Below are positions 45,013 to 53,084 of a stretch of DNA of 64,000 nt, piece after piece. The notes beneath the pieces were generated by a model. That model was not told where the DNA came from. It did not search any database and saw only the letters and a list, made by a program, of their open reading frames with translations. Source of the stretch: Candidatus Bathyarchaeota archaeon (GTDB taxonomy: Archaea; Thermoproteota; Bathyarchaeia; Bathyarchaeales; Bathycorpusculaceae). The stretch spans positions 124,001 through 188,000 of the forward strand of contig JAGTQZ010000002.1 of the NCBI GenBank assembly GCA_018396705.1, given 5' to 3'. Numbering within the stretch: the stretch's first letter is position 1; every line of letters starts with the position of its first letter. Both the position numbers and the translations under genes were made by a program.

Positions 45013-46710
45013 TTAACCCGCCTTTCTACAAATGTTTGAGATAGCCAGAATTACGTGAGGAAGAACGAACACGCTGAAAACTTTCGTGTATTTTGGTTTT
45101 CCAGCAGCCCTAACGGCCCCTAGGTCCCCGCCAGCCTCTAGATAACCCTCAAGAAAAGCCTTCACAACAGCTTCAACATGCTTCATTCCAACAAAAGGCA
45201 GCACATAGTGCCCAATGTAATAGAGGAATTCGGCAACATCCCATGCTTTGTCACCCTTCCGCGAGGCTTGCTCAAAATCCATCAAATAAATTTCACCATT
45301 CCTTCCAACGAGAATATTCTCTGGTTTTGTGTCGCCTAATGCTACACCAAGAGCGTGAACTCTCGCAAAAACCTCACCCACCTTGCGGACTAGCCTCAGT
45401 CCTCTCTCAACAGCGTCTGCATCCTTCCCATCGAGGATTCTTTTAACGATTTTTTCTAATGTTTCGCCTTCTAAATATTCCATGAAAACAAGTCTTTCAT
45501 TGTGATCTATGCCCAAAAGCCTTGGAACTGCGAAGCCCCTTGAGTATAGAAACTGGTTTATGGAGCACTCCCTCTCAAGTCTTGAACGCCCAAGAAGGGC
45601 GAAAGTTCTTGTTCCAACAGTCCACAAGGTTAATGGGAACCATTTAAAGCTGGACCAATCTTTGAAACTTTTTACAACAACCTTGTGCTCTTCACTATCC
45701 GTGGAAACCCTAACCAAGTAAACATCATTTAGAATCCCGCCTAAATCCTCTACAGTCACCTTTGCTTTTTCGCCGACCTTAAGGATTTTTCTCGCGAATC
45801 CTTCTATGTTCATTCCAGCAGTCAAGGGGACAAGCCCGTTTGCAGTAGGCACAAACAAATACATCCTAGGATCCATGAGGGTATACTTCATTTTAAACCC
45901 GCCTTCCCCGCTCTCGAAGAACTGAAACTTTAAAAATGCATCAACATTTTCCGACAAAACACCTAAAACTTTTGGAAAAGTTCCCAGAAGCGATGTAAAC
46001 AAGGCTTTCTGTGCAGACCTAAATAGGTTTGTGAACAAAACTTTTCTGTGCTTTAAGGCTTCGATAAAACTTTTTGAAACCTTAAAAAATTCTGTGTCTA
46101 CACGCTCAATTACCCCTTCCTTTTCCAACTCATTCAGGGCAAGTATATATCCTTCCATAACTTGTTTAACAGCTTGTTCTCTCTGCTCTTCCCTAAAGAT
46201 ATAGAGAAGCATAGGATAGATTGGTGGAAACAGTCGCGCCCTACTCAGCATAGCCTCATACATGAAATACTCAGGTTTTATCCGGATTTCGTATGAAAGT
46301 TCTGGAAATGTAAGCACTAAGTTTTCTAAGAGTTCAAGAATAAAACGTTTTTTAAGCTTAATCTCGTTTGTTTTCAAGTAGCTAGCATTAACCAGCGGCA
46401 CGTATGGAAAAATAAGGTGAATGGCGAAAGCCTCGCCTAAAAAGCCAGATTCCACGTCTTTCTCAAAAATCCATTCGTCCACCGTATAGAAAATGGCGGG
46501 TTTACCATTAAAGAATTTTACATAATTCATTAATCCGGGTTTAACCCCATCAATAACCACTAAAACCTCAAGCAACGCTTTCGAAAGATTTAACGCTGAA
46601 CCACCGCAGATGCAAATGCTTGTTATAGGACGCAAGTTGGAAATCTGTCTACAAAACTCGTAAATTTGCCTTTCTAGTCTCCGGTTAAGCTGCTTATGTC
46701 CCGTCGTCAC
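45013..46710 (-). CDS. Protein-kinase-fold phosphotransferase with large N-terminal domain
   Basis: A 565-residue protein. The C-terminal 230 residues have kinase motifs: VVVKSF (ATP lysine), LVFMEYLEGETLEKI, VHALGVALGDTKPENILV (catalytic loop, GDxKPxN) and IYLMDFEQA (metal Asp), followed by WDVAEFLYYIGHYV; this is closest to RIO/Bud32/Kdo-kinase-like atypical kinases. The N-terminal 300 residues are not clearly known; CICGGSALNLSKA with VLVVIDG could be a nucleotidyltransferase-like fold. It is co-transcribed with the RNase J-like gene; an RNA-related role is inferred. Confidence 0.75.
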   Translation of the reverse strand: MTTGHKQLNRRLERQIYEFCRQISNLRPITSICICGGSALNLSKALLEVLVVIDGVKPGLMNYVKFFNGKPAIFYTVDEWIFEKDVESGFLGEAFAIHLIFPYVPLVNASYLKTNEIKLKKRFILELLENLVLTFPELSYEIRIKPEYFMYEAMLSRARLFPPIYPMLLYIFREEQREQAVKQVMEGYILALNELEKEGVIERVDTEFFKVSKSFIEALKHRKVLFTNLFRSAQKALFTSLLGTFPKVLGVLSENVDAFLKFQFFESGEGGFKMKYTLMDPRMYLFVPTANGLVPLTAGMNIEGFARKILKVGEKAKVTVEDLGGILNDVYLVRVSTDSEEHKVVVKSFKDWSSFKWFPLTLWTVGTRTFALLGRSRLERECSINQFLYSRGFAVPRLLGIDHNERLVFMEYLEGETLEKIVKRILDGKDADAVERGLRLVRKVGEVFARVHALGVALGDTKPENILVGRNGEIYLMDFEQASRKGDKAWDVAEFLYYIGHYVLPFVGMKHVEAVVKAFLEGYLEAGGDLGAVRAAGKPKYTKVFSVFVLPHVILAISNICRKAG

Positions 46711-46763
46711 TTTTTCACCAGTAATTGCTCCAATGTAGGTGTGACATTTCCATGAGATATAGC

Positions 46764-46892
46764 TTAGCGTCTACCTATTATTTTGCCGTAACGGCAACCC
46801 AATGGCAACGCCAAGCCAGCATCCTCCTCAACCCTGCTGGAACCCACCAGTATGACGGTTTCAGGCTCAAAGAGAGTCTTCATGCTAGACAT
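46764..46892 (-). pseudogene. N-terminal fragment of an NDP-forming acyl-CoA synthetase CoA-binding domain
   Basis: A 42-codon frame reads MSSMKTLFEPETVILVGSSR and then VEEDAGLALPLG before it ends. The LF-x-P-x-x-V-x-x-V-G-x-S pattern is the start of the CoA-binding domain of ADP-forming acetyl-CoA synthetases. No continuation is visible in the 50 bp before the next gene. Most likely a remnant. Confidence 0.4.
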
Positions 46893-46963
46893 CTGATTGA
46901 CCTTCAAAGTTAAAGGCTTAAAAAAATTAGGAGGCAACCATACACATAAATCTAACTTTATTG

Positions 46964-47746
46964 TTAGACGCGTTCCATCAACTTGATGTAGGCAAAAGCT
47001 GCGAGAAAAGTAAAGACAACTGAAAAAATCAAAACGCTAGCGATCATCTCAGCCGAAAAGGATGGTGTTCCCAGAATAAAGGAGCGAATAAGATCTGAAG
47101 CGTTGCTTAATGGGTTAACCCTCGCAAAAGTTACAAGAAACATTGGAAACCTGCCCTCTCGCCCAAGTTGCTCAATCAGCGAGAACGGATAGAATACGCT
47201 ACTACAGAAGAATAATAGATAATAAACCAAACCCCTCGCGGTCACAAACTTGTCGAGACTTGTTGTGGAAACAGCTATAGCTATGCTTAAGCCTGAAATT
47301 CCCATGGCGAGGAAAAACAGCACAAGCAAAATCACAAGAAACTGAGCCGGTGTTGGAAGGCCGACAAAGGCAAAGCATATAGCTAACAAAGGTGCCATGT
47401 ACACCATTCCTCGCAGTCCTCCTGAAAGTACTCGGCCAAGGGCAAGCTCAAACCTTGTCATCGGCAAGCTGAGCATGTACTGATGAACTTCTCGCCTTCT
47501 TTCCATGTTTACCTCTCGTCCAATCATGAAGGCGGAAGCAAATAATCCCGTAACAGTCAACCCAGGCGCAAAAAAGTCAAAGTAGCTTTTTATCTGCCTA
47601 GATAATTCCGGGTTCAGCATGCGGTTGTAAACTATGGCCATAATAAACAAGTCAGTTAGGTTCATGCTTATTAAGCCTACAAGCCACCATTTATAGCGGA
47701 GAAAATTTCTAAAATCATTTTCAAGTATGTGCACAATATGCCTCAT
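46964..47746 (-). CDS. ABC-2 type transporter permease
   Basis: A 260-residue protein with six membrane helices. The loop MIGREVNMERRREVHQYMLS LPM-type segment (in family: E-x-G-x-x-x-x-L-L-S-L-P) after helix 2 and the GLRGMVYMAPLLAIC helix identify it as ABC-2 permease (DrrB/NodJ-like). It begins at the base after the stop of the first permease, so both form a heterodimer with the ATPase encoded upstream. An exporter for a lipid, drug or polysaccharide is expected; cargo unknown. Confidence 0.88.
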   Translation of the reverse strand: MRHIVHILENDFRNFLRYKWWLVGLISMNLTDLFIMAIVYNRMLNPELSRQIKSYFDFFAPGLTVTGLFASAFMIGREVNMERRREVHQYMLSLPMTRFELALGRVLSGGLRGMVYMAPLLAICFAFVGLPTPAQFLVILLVLFFLAMGISGLSIAIAVSTTSLDKFVTARGLVYYLLFFCSSVFYPFSLIEQLGREGRFPMFLVTFARVNPLSNASDLIRSFILGTPSFSAEMIASVLIFSVVFTFLAAFAYIKLMERV

Positions 47747-48514
47747 TTACTGCCACCCGCCGCCTTCAATGGCTTTATCATAAAGAACTATGCCTACAAA
47801 CGTAAAAAAGACGAAAAACAGGACTATTCCGAGAAATGGCAACAAAGGATTTTCAAAGGATAAGGCTGCCTCGATTCCAGCGCCCCAGCGGAAAAGGTCA
47901 GCCGCAAAAGTAACAGGGTTAAAGTTGGCGATCCACCCGTAAACTGGAGTTGCTTCCTTAACAAAGCTTAGGGGATACATGGCTGTGCTTAAACGCACTA
48001 TCAGCGCATCCAAAACGCCCATTAGAATGTCGTAGCGGTCGCTGGATTTTATGACAACAGCCAGAGTTATGCTCATTCCAGAAACTCCGAAGGCGAAAAG
48101 GAAAAGCGAAAACAAAGCCAACAAAAAGTTGACTGGGTTCCCTATACCAATAACGTAGAGAGATATACAAATCAATGGACTGACATATATGAAGGCGCGG
48201 AGCCCTCCACCTATAGAACGCCCAAGAACAAGTTGTCTCCTTGTGACTGGCAGACTAAGAAGGTATTCAAAAACACCGTGTTCAGCTTCCTCATAAATGT
48301 CGAAGCCGATGAATATGGCCGCGGAGTAAAGCGTCATAATGGATAAGCCGCCAACATAATAGCGGAAATAATTCTCAACAGCGACCATGCGGGAGGCTAT
48401 AAGTCCAAAAAAGGCTATTTGTGAAATAAACCAGATAGCCCTCATAATAACCATGACTTTATACTGGAAGAATAAGCGGATATCCCGCTCAACGACGTAG
48501 AAGAGTTTCCGCGT
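47747..48514 (-). CDS. ABC-2 type transporter permease, apparent ACG start
   Basis: The frame is open well past the ATG at 48454 and reads RKLFYVVERDIRLFFQYK before it, which is the normal ABC-2 permease N-terminus. The only plausible initiation point is ACG at 48514-48512, two bp after the ATPase stop and about ten bases after GGGAGG; that gives 255 residues, close to the 260 of the partner. No ATG, GTG or TTG exists in between. Six helices follow, with EEAEHGVFEYLLSLPVTRRQ as family motif. Starting at 48454 would lose the first amphipathic helix. Confidence 0.82.
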   Translation of the reverse strand, partial: TRKLFYVVERDIRLFFQYKVMVIMRAIWFISQIAFFGLIASRMVAVENYFRYYVGGLSIMTLYSAAIFIGFDIYEEAEHGVFEYLLSLPVTRRQLVLGRSIGGGLRAFIYVSPLICISLYVIGIGNPVNFLLALFSLFLFAFGVSGMSITLAVVIKSSDRYDILMGVLDALIVRLSTAMYPLSFVKEATPVYGWIANFNPVTFAADLFRWGAGIEAALSFENPLLPFLGIVLFFVFFTFVGIVLYDKAIEGGGWQ

Positions 48515-48516
48515 TT

Positions 48517-49476
48517 CTAGTTTCCTCCCTTTTGCGCCTCCTCCAGCGTCAAGCCAGTGTAATGGGCGAACACATCGTCGAGGCTTGGCTCGCTCATGCG
48601 GATAGAGGAGATAGTGGCACCTTCCTCCATCAGTTTGCTCATAATTTTTGGCGCAACTTCCTCAACTTTGTTCAAGTATAGGCGAAGTATGGAAGCCTTT
48701 GTCTTAATGATTTTGACAACTTCTTTGAATTGGCTGAGTTCTTCGACAATTTCCTGGGGAGGCTCCTTTTCAAATTGAATTTCGACAATGTCTCCGCCTA
48801 CGATGCTGTCTTTGAGCTTTTGAGGTGTATCGCAAACAAGCAGTCTGCCTTTATGCATTATGCCCACTCGGTTAGAGAGCACGTCAGCCTCGTAAAGCTC
48901 GTTAGTTGCAAGGATTATTGTTGTTCCCTCGTTGCATAGTTCACGAAGCATCCTCCAAATTTTATGTTTGCCAACCACATCAATCTGTGCTGCAGGTTCA
49001 TCTACAATGGCTATTTTAGGCCTCTGAACAAGCACCTTGGCTATTTCAACTCTTTTCCGCATACCGCCGGAAAGCGCGTGAACATTTCTGTGACGGTGCT
49101 CCCACATGTCCAAGGCTTCTAGAACCTCGTGGACTCTCCGTTTGCGCTCCTGTGTTGGTAATCCACAAACCTTGGCGTGCCAGTTAACAATGTCCCATGG
49201 AGTGCTAACCCATAGCATTTTAGGCTCTTGGAAGGCAACTCCTAATAGTTCTCGAACTTTGTCCGGGTTTTTCCGGATGTCATAGCCGTTCACATATGCT
49301 GTGCCTTCTGTAGGTCTTATAACGGTTGCAAGCATGAGAATTGTTGTTGTTTTTCCAGCACCGTTTGGACCTAATAATCCAAGAATTTCTCCTTCTTCAA
49401 CTTCTAAATTGAGGTGATCAACAGCCGTGAAATTCCCAAATTTTTTTGTTAAGTTCTCAATGCGAATTATTGGGGG
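48517..49476 (-). CDS. ABC transporter ATP-binding protein (ABC-2/DrrA type)
   Basis: A 319-residue ATPase: Walker A GPNGAGKTTTILML, Q-loop FQEPKM, signature LSGGMRKRVEIAKVL, Walker B KIAIVDEP with AAQIDVVGKHKIW in the D-loop region, and a C-terminal extension (DIVEIQFEKEPPQEIVEELS) as in DrrA/CcmA-like exporters. Start at 49476 (MPPIIRIENLTKKFG) fits the family; 49506 is also open. First gene of the ATPase-permease-permease operon. Confidence 0.93.
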   Translation of the reverse strand, partial: PPIIRIENLTKKFGNFTAVDHLNLEVEEGEILGLLGPNGAGKTTTILMLATVIRPTEGTAYVNGYDIRKNPDKVRELLGVAFQEPKMLWVSTPWDIVNWHAKVCGLPTQERKRRVHEVLEALDMWEHRHRNVHALSGGMRKRVEIAKVLVQRPKIAIVDEPAAQIDVVGKHKIWRMLRELCNEGTTIILATNELYEADVLSNRVGIMHKGRLLVCDTPQKLKDSIVGGDIVEIQFEKEPPQEIVEELSQFKEVVKIIKTKASILRLYLNKVEEVAPKIMSKLMEEGATISSIRMSEPSLDDVFAHYTGLTLEEAQKGGN

Positions 49477-49523
49477 CATTCTGCATTCCAGACTGGAAAT
49501 AGACACGTTGAGACGTTTAATAC

Positions 49524-50837
49524 TTAAAGCTTGCGCGCCAATAAATCAGCAGTACACTTTTCAGCTCTTTCCATAACAGCCGATTCATCTAATGTTTGAA
49601 CTTTCCTGTTTTCCATAAGAATTCTTCCGTCCACGATAACAGTGTCCACATCGCTTCCACGGGCTGAATAGACTAGGGCGGCGTAAACGTCGTTTAAAGG
49701 CTTTAGATGAGGTTTAGAAACGTCCACAAGCACAATGTCCGCCCTCTTTCCTACCTCCAAGGAGCCCGTTATTCTGCCAAGACCCAAGGCTTTGGCACCG
49801 TCCAAAGTTGCCATTCTCAAAACTTGATATGCTGGCAAAACTGTGGGGTCGTGGTGAATATGTTTCTGCAGTAGAGCGGCAAACTTCATGGTTTCAAACA
49901 TGTCAAGCGTGTTGTTGCTTGCCGGTCCATCAGTGCCTAACGCTACCTTAACGCCATGATCAAGAAGCGCTTTGACGTCTGCAACGTTTAGGCCTAGTTT
50001 CATGTTGGCTACTGGTACGTGGACAACGTTAACACCGTGTTTAGCTAAGACGCGTCTATCTTTTTCCGACAAGTTTATGCAGTGAGCTGCCAGTACATGG
50101 CCTTCAAAAAATCCCAGCTTATGGAGGAATTCAACTTCGCAGCAGCCATGAAGCTTTTCAAACTTCTTAAACATTTCAGCGGATTCTGCGAGGTGAATAT
50201 GAACGCCTAAATTAAGTTCTGAGGCTTTTTCTCTAACTTTTATAAGCAGTTCTGGACTGCAACTGTAGGCGGCGTGAGGGCCTAGCATTGTGGTTACTCG
50301 GCCTTCTGCAAAGCCGTTGAAGTTTTTCGCAAAATCCACGCTGTTGTTGAACATTTTTTCGCCAGTTTCTTTGTTTCCAGCTTCGATTATCCCTTCTGCT
50401 AAGACTCCTCTTATGCCGCTTTGGCGCACAGCCTCTGCAACAGCCTTTTCATGGAAGTACATGTCTGCAAAACAGGTTACGCCGTTTTTCAGCATTTCTA
50501 AGCAGCCTAGAAGCGCTCCAGCGTAAACATCGTCGCTTGTCAGTTTTGCCTCTAAAGGCCAAACTGTTTCCTGCAGCCAAACGTCTAAAGGCTTGTCTTC
50601 GGCTAAACCGCGGAAAAGCGTCATTGCCACATGAGTGTGACAGTTTACGAGGCCGGGAATTGCAACTTTGCCTCTGCCGTTTATTGTCTTTTCTGCCGTA
50701 ATCCCTTGGATAGAGGAGGCTTTTCCAACAAAGGTTATTTTTCCATCCTTTACAGCTATAGCTCCATTCTGGATTGCGCTTTTGTTATTTATTGGTAGGA
50801 TTAGGCATCCTTGGATTATGAGGTCTGCTTTCTCCAA
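49524..50837 (-). CDS. 5'-methylthioadenosine / S-adenosylhomocysteine deaminase family amidohydrolase
   Basis: A 437-residue amidohydrolase: GLVNCHTHVAMTLFRGLAED (HxH metal site), HIHLAES, AAHCINLSEKD, and LGTDGPASNNTLDMF with the metal Asp; a C-terminal composite beta domain follows (GSLEVGKRADIVLVD). The signature matches MtaD/DadD deaminases, which convert SAH, MTA or 5'-deoxyadenosine to the inosyl forms for SAM-byproduct salvage. The many radical SAM enzymes in this window make 5'-deoxyadenosine. Start at 50837. Confidence 0.92.
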   Translation of the reverse strand: MEKADLIIQGCLILPINNKSAIQNGAIAVKDGKITFVGKASSIQGITAEKTINGRGKVAIPGLVNCHTHVAMTLFRGLAEDKPLDVWLQETVWPLEAKLTSDDVYAGALLGCLEMLKNGVTCFADMYFHEKAVAEAVRQSGIRGVLAEGIIEAGNKETGEKMFNNSVDFAKNFNGFAEGRVTTMLGPHAAYSCSPELLIKVREKASELNLGVHIHLAESAEMFKKFEKLHGCCEVEFLHKLGFFEGHVLAAHCINLSEKDRRVLAKHGVNVVHVPVANMKLGLNVADVKALLDHGVKVALGTDGPASNNTLDMFETMKFAALLQKHIHHDPTVLPAYQVLRMATLDGAKALGLGRITGSLEVGKRADIVLVDVSKPHLKPLNDVYAALVYSARGSDVDTVIVDGRILMENRKVQTLDESAVMERAEKCTADLLARKL

Positions 50838-50943
50838 AACTTCACCTAAAACCTAAAAGAGGAAGCGTAATTTATAAGAAGAGCGTTAAGCCTTAGGCTT
50901 TTAAAAAGGGAACCTCCTTTCCCACAGTTTTTGGGTCTTTAGG

Positions 50944-51369
50944 CTATCTTAGAAATGGGGTTCGTGTTTTTATGCCTTCACCGTTTTTGATGAGAGAATG
51001 CAGTGCTGATTGTGTCGTCTCACTGTTTAGGGCAATGTCTCTCTGGACCCCTACTGTTCCAATTTTCTTGCATATGAAGTTTAACGAGTCTTCTGTGAAT
51101 GTTAATAGGTTTCGTCCTTCAGGTGTAAGCTTGTAAACTTTTCTGGGCCTGTCGTTGCTCATGTCCCATTCGCTTTTCACGTATCCGCTTTTTTCTAACG
51201 CGTTCAAAAGCGGATAAATGGTGCTTGGACCGAAATAAACGCCGAAGGTTTTGCGGATTTTGGTTATTATCTGGTAGCCGTGCATGGGTTGGCCGCTGAG
51301 GAACTGAAGCACTATTAGGTCTAGGAGGCCCTTCATGAGTTTAATTTGAACTTCCTTTGTGGTATTCAT
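50944..51369 (-). CDS. PadR-family transcriptional regulator
   Basis: A 141-residue winged-helix protein: LMKGLLDLIVLQFLSGQPMH, GYQIITKIRKTFGVYFGPST, IYPLLNALEKSGYVKSEWDM and RPRKVYKLTPEGRNLL, with a shorter C-terminal helix than full PadR. It normally represses stress or exporter genes. It is divergent from a second PadR gene with about 215 bp between. The ATG at 51369 fits the family start. Confidence 0.88.
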   Translation of the reverse strand: MNTTKEVQIKLMKGLLDLIVLQFLSGQPMHGYQIITKIRKTFGVYFGPSTIYPLLNALEKSGYVKSEWDMSNDRPRKVYKLTPEGRNLLTFTEDSLNFICKKIGTVGVQRDIALNSETTQSALHSLIKNGEGIKTRTPFLR

Positions 51370-51585
51370 TTTTATTTTTCCGCTCCACCGGGTTTTGTTC
51401 AACAGTTTCTTGTAATATGTATCGCAAGACTCTATACAGACTAAAGATGGATATAAAACTTAACACATACCAACAGCATAAAAAAGCATAAATAAAACGC
51501 ATCATACCATCAATCAAAAACCCGTAAAACATATAAACCGCAACGAAAACAGGTCAAAATCAGAACATAAAAAGGACAACAGCCA

Positions 51586-51906
51586 ATGGAAGAAAACCTC
51601 AAAAAAGAAATTGTTCAACACATAACCAAAAACCTACTCGACATCCAAATACTACTCATAATAAACAAACAACCAACATGGGGATACAAAATAAAAAAAC
51701 AAATAGAAAACTTCTCAGGACTAAAAATACGCCACAGCACCCTATACCCACTACTACGAAAACTAGAAAACAAAGGTCTAATCACAAGCCAAAAACAACA
51801 ACAAGGAAAACGCACAAAAAAAATATACACAACAACAGAAAAAGGAAAAACATACCTAAAAACATACCACGATCTAATAAAGGAGCAAATAAAGGATAGA
51901 GAATAG
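51586..51906 (+). CDS. PadR-family regulator with extreme A-rich composition
   Basis: A 106-residue PadR winged helix: NLLDIQILLIINKQPTWGYK, IKKQIENFSGLKIRHSTLYP, LLRKLENKGLITSQKQQQGK and RTKKIYTTTEKGKTYLK. The coding strand is exceptionally rich in A and poor in T; in 51661-51720 I count 35 A, 10 C, 8 T and 7 G. It precedes the prenyl synthase gene by 7 bp, so it may regulate the following genes. The base use is unlike its neighbours and hints at transfer or unusual codon bias. Confidence 0.82.
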   Translation: MEENLKKEIVQHITKNLLDIQILLIINKQPTWGYKIKKQIENFSGLKIRHSTLYPLLRKLENKGLITSQKQQQGKRTKKIYTTTEKGKTYLKTYHDLIKEQIKDRE

Positions 51907-51913
51907 ATATAAG

Positions 51914-52903
51914 ATGAGCGAAAAAGCTGTTAGAAAAATATTAGCTGAAATAGAACGACTTGGAAGAGAATCTTATGAAATCGCAAAAGAAGTTATAACC
52001 AAAGAAAAGTTTGAATATACTCCACTTAACGAGGCACTAAACTATTTTATGCAAGGGTGGCGAAACTTTCACCATCCAGCGCTACTCGCCATAGCTTGCA
52101 AAGCTGTAGGAGGGAAGCCTGAAAAGACAACCTTAATAGGCGCTGCATTAGTCCTTCTCACAGGAGCCGCAGATATCCACGACGATGTAATAGATGAATC
52201 AAAAGTGAAAAATTCAAAGGCAACGGTATACGGTAAGTTTGGAAAAGATCTTTCCATTGTTGCAGGAGACGTTCTCTTTATTCAAGGTCTGACAATTCTA
52301 AGCATGGCTTGCGGAAATCTTAATAAGAAGCAGCGAGAAGATGTGCAAAGGCTTATAAAACAGGGTTTTTTTGAATTGGGAGACGCAGAATCAGAGGAGG
52401 TTAGTTTTAAAGGTAATTGGAACATAGATCCAGAAAAATATTTACGTATTCTTACAAGAAAAGCAACCATTGCGGAGGTTGCTGCACGCGTCGGCGCATT
52501 GATAGGTGGTGCAACATCAAAGGAAGTTGAAGAATGGGGCAGGATTGGAAGATTATTGGGTTTATTAATGAATATCAGGAATGAATTTGTAGACATTTTC
52601 GAAGTAGAAGAGATTAGAAATAGAAGGGACAACGAGTGTCTGCCATTACCGGTCTTATATGCTATAAGTAATGAAAAATCAAAAGAAAAAATAATTCATT
52701 TGCTCAAAAAGAAAGAACTAACCGACGACGATACAGCGAATTTAGCGGAAATCGTATTAGAAACAGACGAAGTTCAAAAATTTAAGAATAAAGTGCATAG
52801 ATCAATAGAAGACATAAATAAGTTAATTAACAAATATAAGAAAAAATGTAAGGAGGTAGCACTACTACAAAAATTAACGAAATTAGCTCTAAGTGATCTC
52901 TAA
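51914..52903 (+). CDS. Polyprenyl-synthetase-family protein with degenerate second Asp-rich motif
   Basis: A 329-residue all-helical isoprenoid synthase. The first Asp-rich motif DIHDDVIDES (DDxxD) is intact near residue 92, and VAGDVLFIQG and ITRKATIAEVAARVGALIGG-type helices follow. Where chain-elongating enzymes have a second DDxxD, this has RNEFVDIFEVEE, so metal binding differs. Prenyl transfer to isopentenyl diphosphate may be impaired; other class I isoprenoid activities (cyclase, or transfer to another acceptor) are possible. It begins 7 bp after the PadR gene. Confidence 0.8.
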   Translation: MSEKAVRKILAEIERLGRESYEIAKEVITKEKFEYTPLNEALNYFMQGWRNFHHPALLAIACKAVGGKPEKTTLIGAALVLLTGAADIHDDVIDESKVKNSKATVYGKFGKDLSIVAGDVLFIQGLTILSMACGNLNKKQREDVQRLIKQGFFELGDAESEEVSFKGNWNIDPEKYLRILTRKATIAEVAARVGALIGGATSKEVEEWGRIGRLLGLLMNIRNEFVDIFEVEEIRNRRDNECLPLPVLYAISNEKSKEKIIHLLKKKELTDDDTANLAEIVLETDEVQKFKNKVHRSIEDINKLINKYKKKCKEVALLQKLTKLALSDL

Positions 52904-53084
52904 ATTTACCACCACAATGGCGGCCATGTGAATCTAGTAGATTTCCTTCGAGCCTTCATCCCACTCCCACTTGTATTGTTGTTCAACAAAACTTAAAAAT
53001 GTTGCGCATGTTTATTGAGACTTCATATTCAAAATAACAAATCTTTATCTAGAAACAATGGCAAACAAATTTAACGAGTAAATA

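Noticed and set aside
46725-46913. 62-codon plus-strand ORF between the kinase and ABC genes
   Set aside because: The opposite strand in the same place gives a better match (CoA-binding fragment); the plus frame is its shadow.
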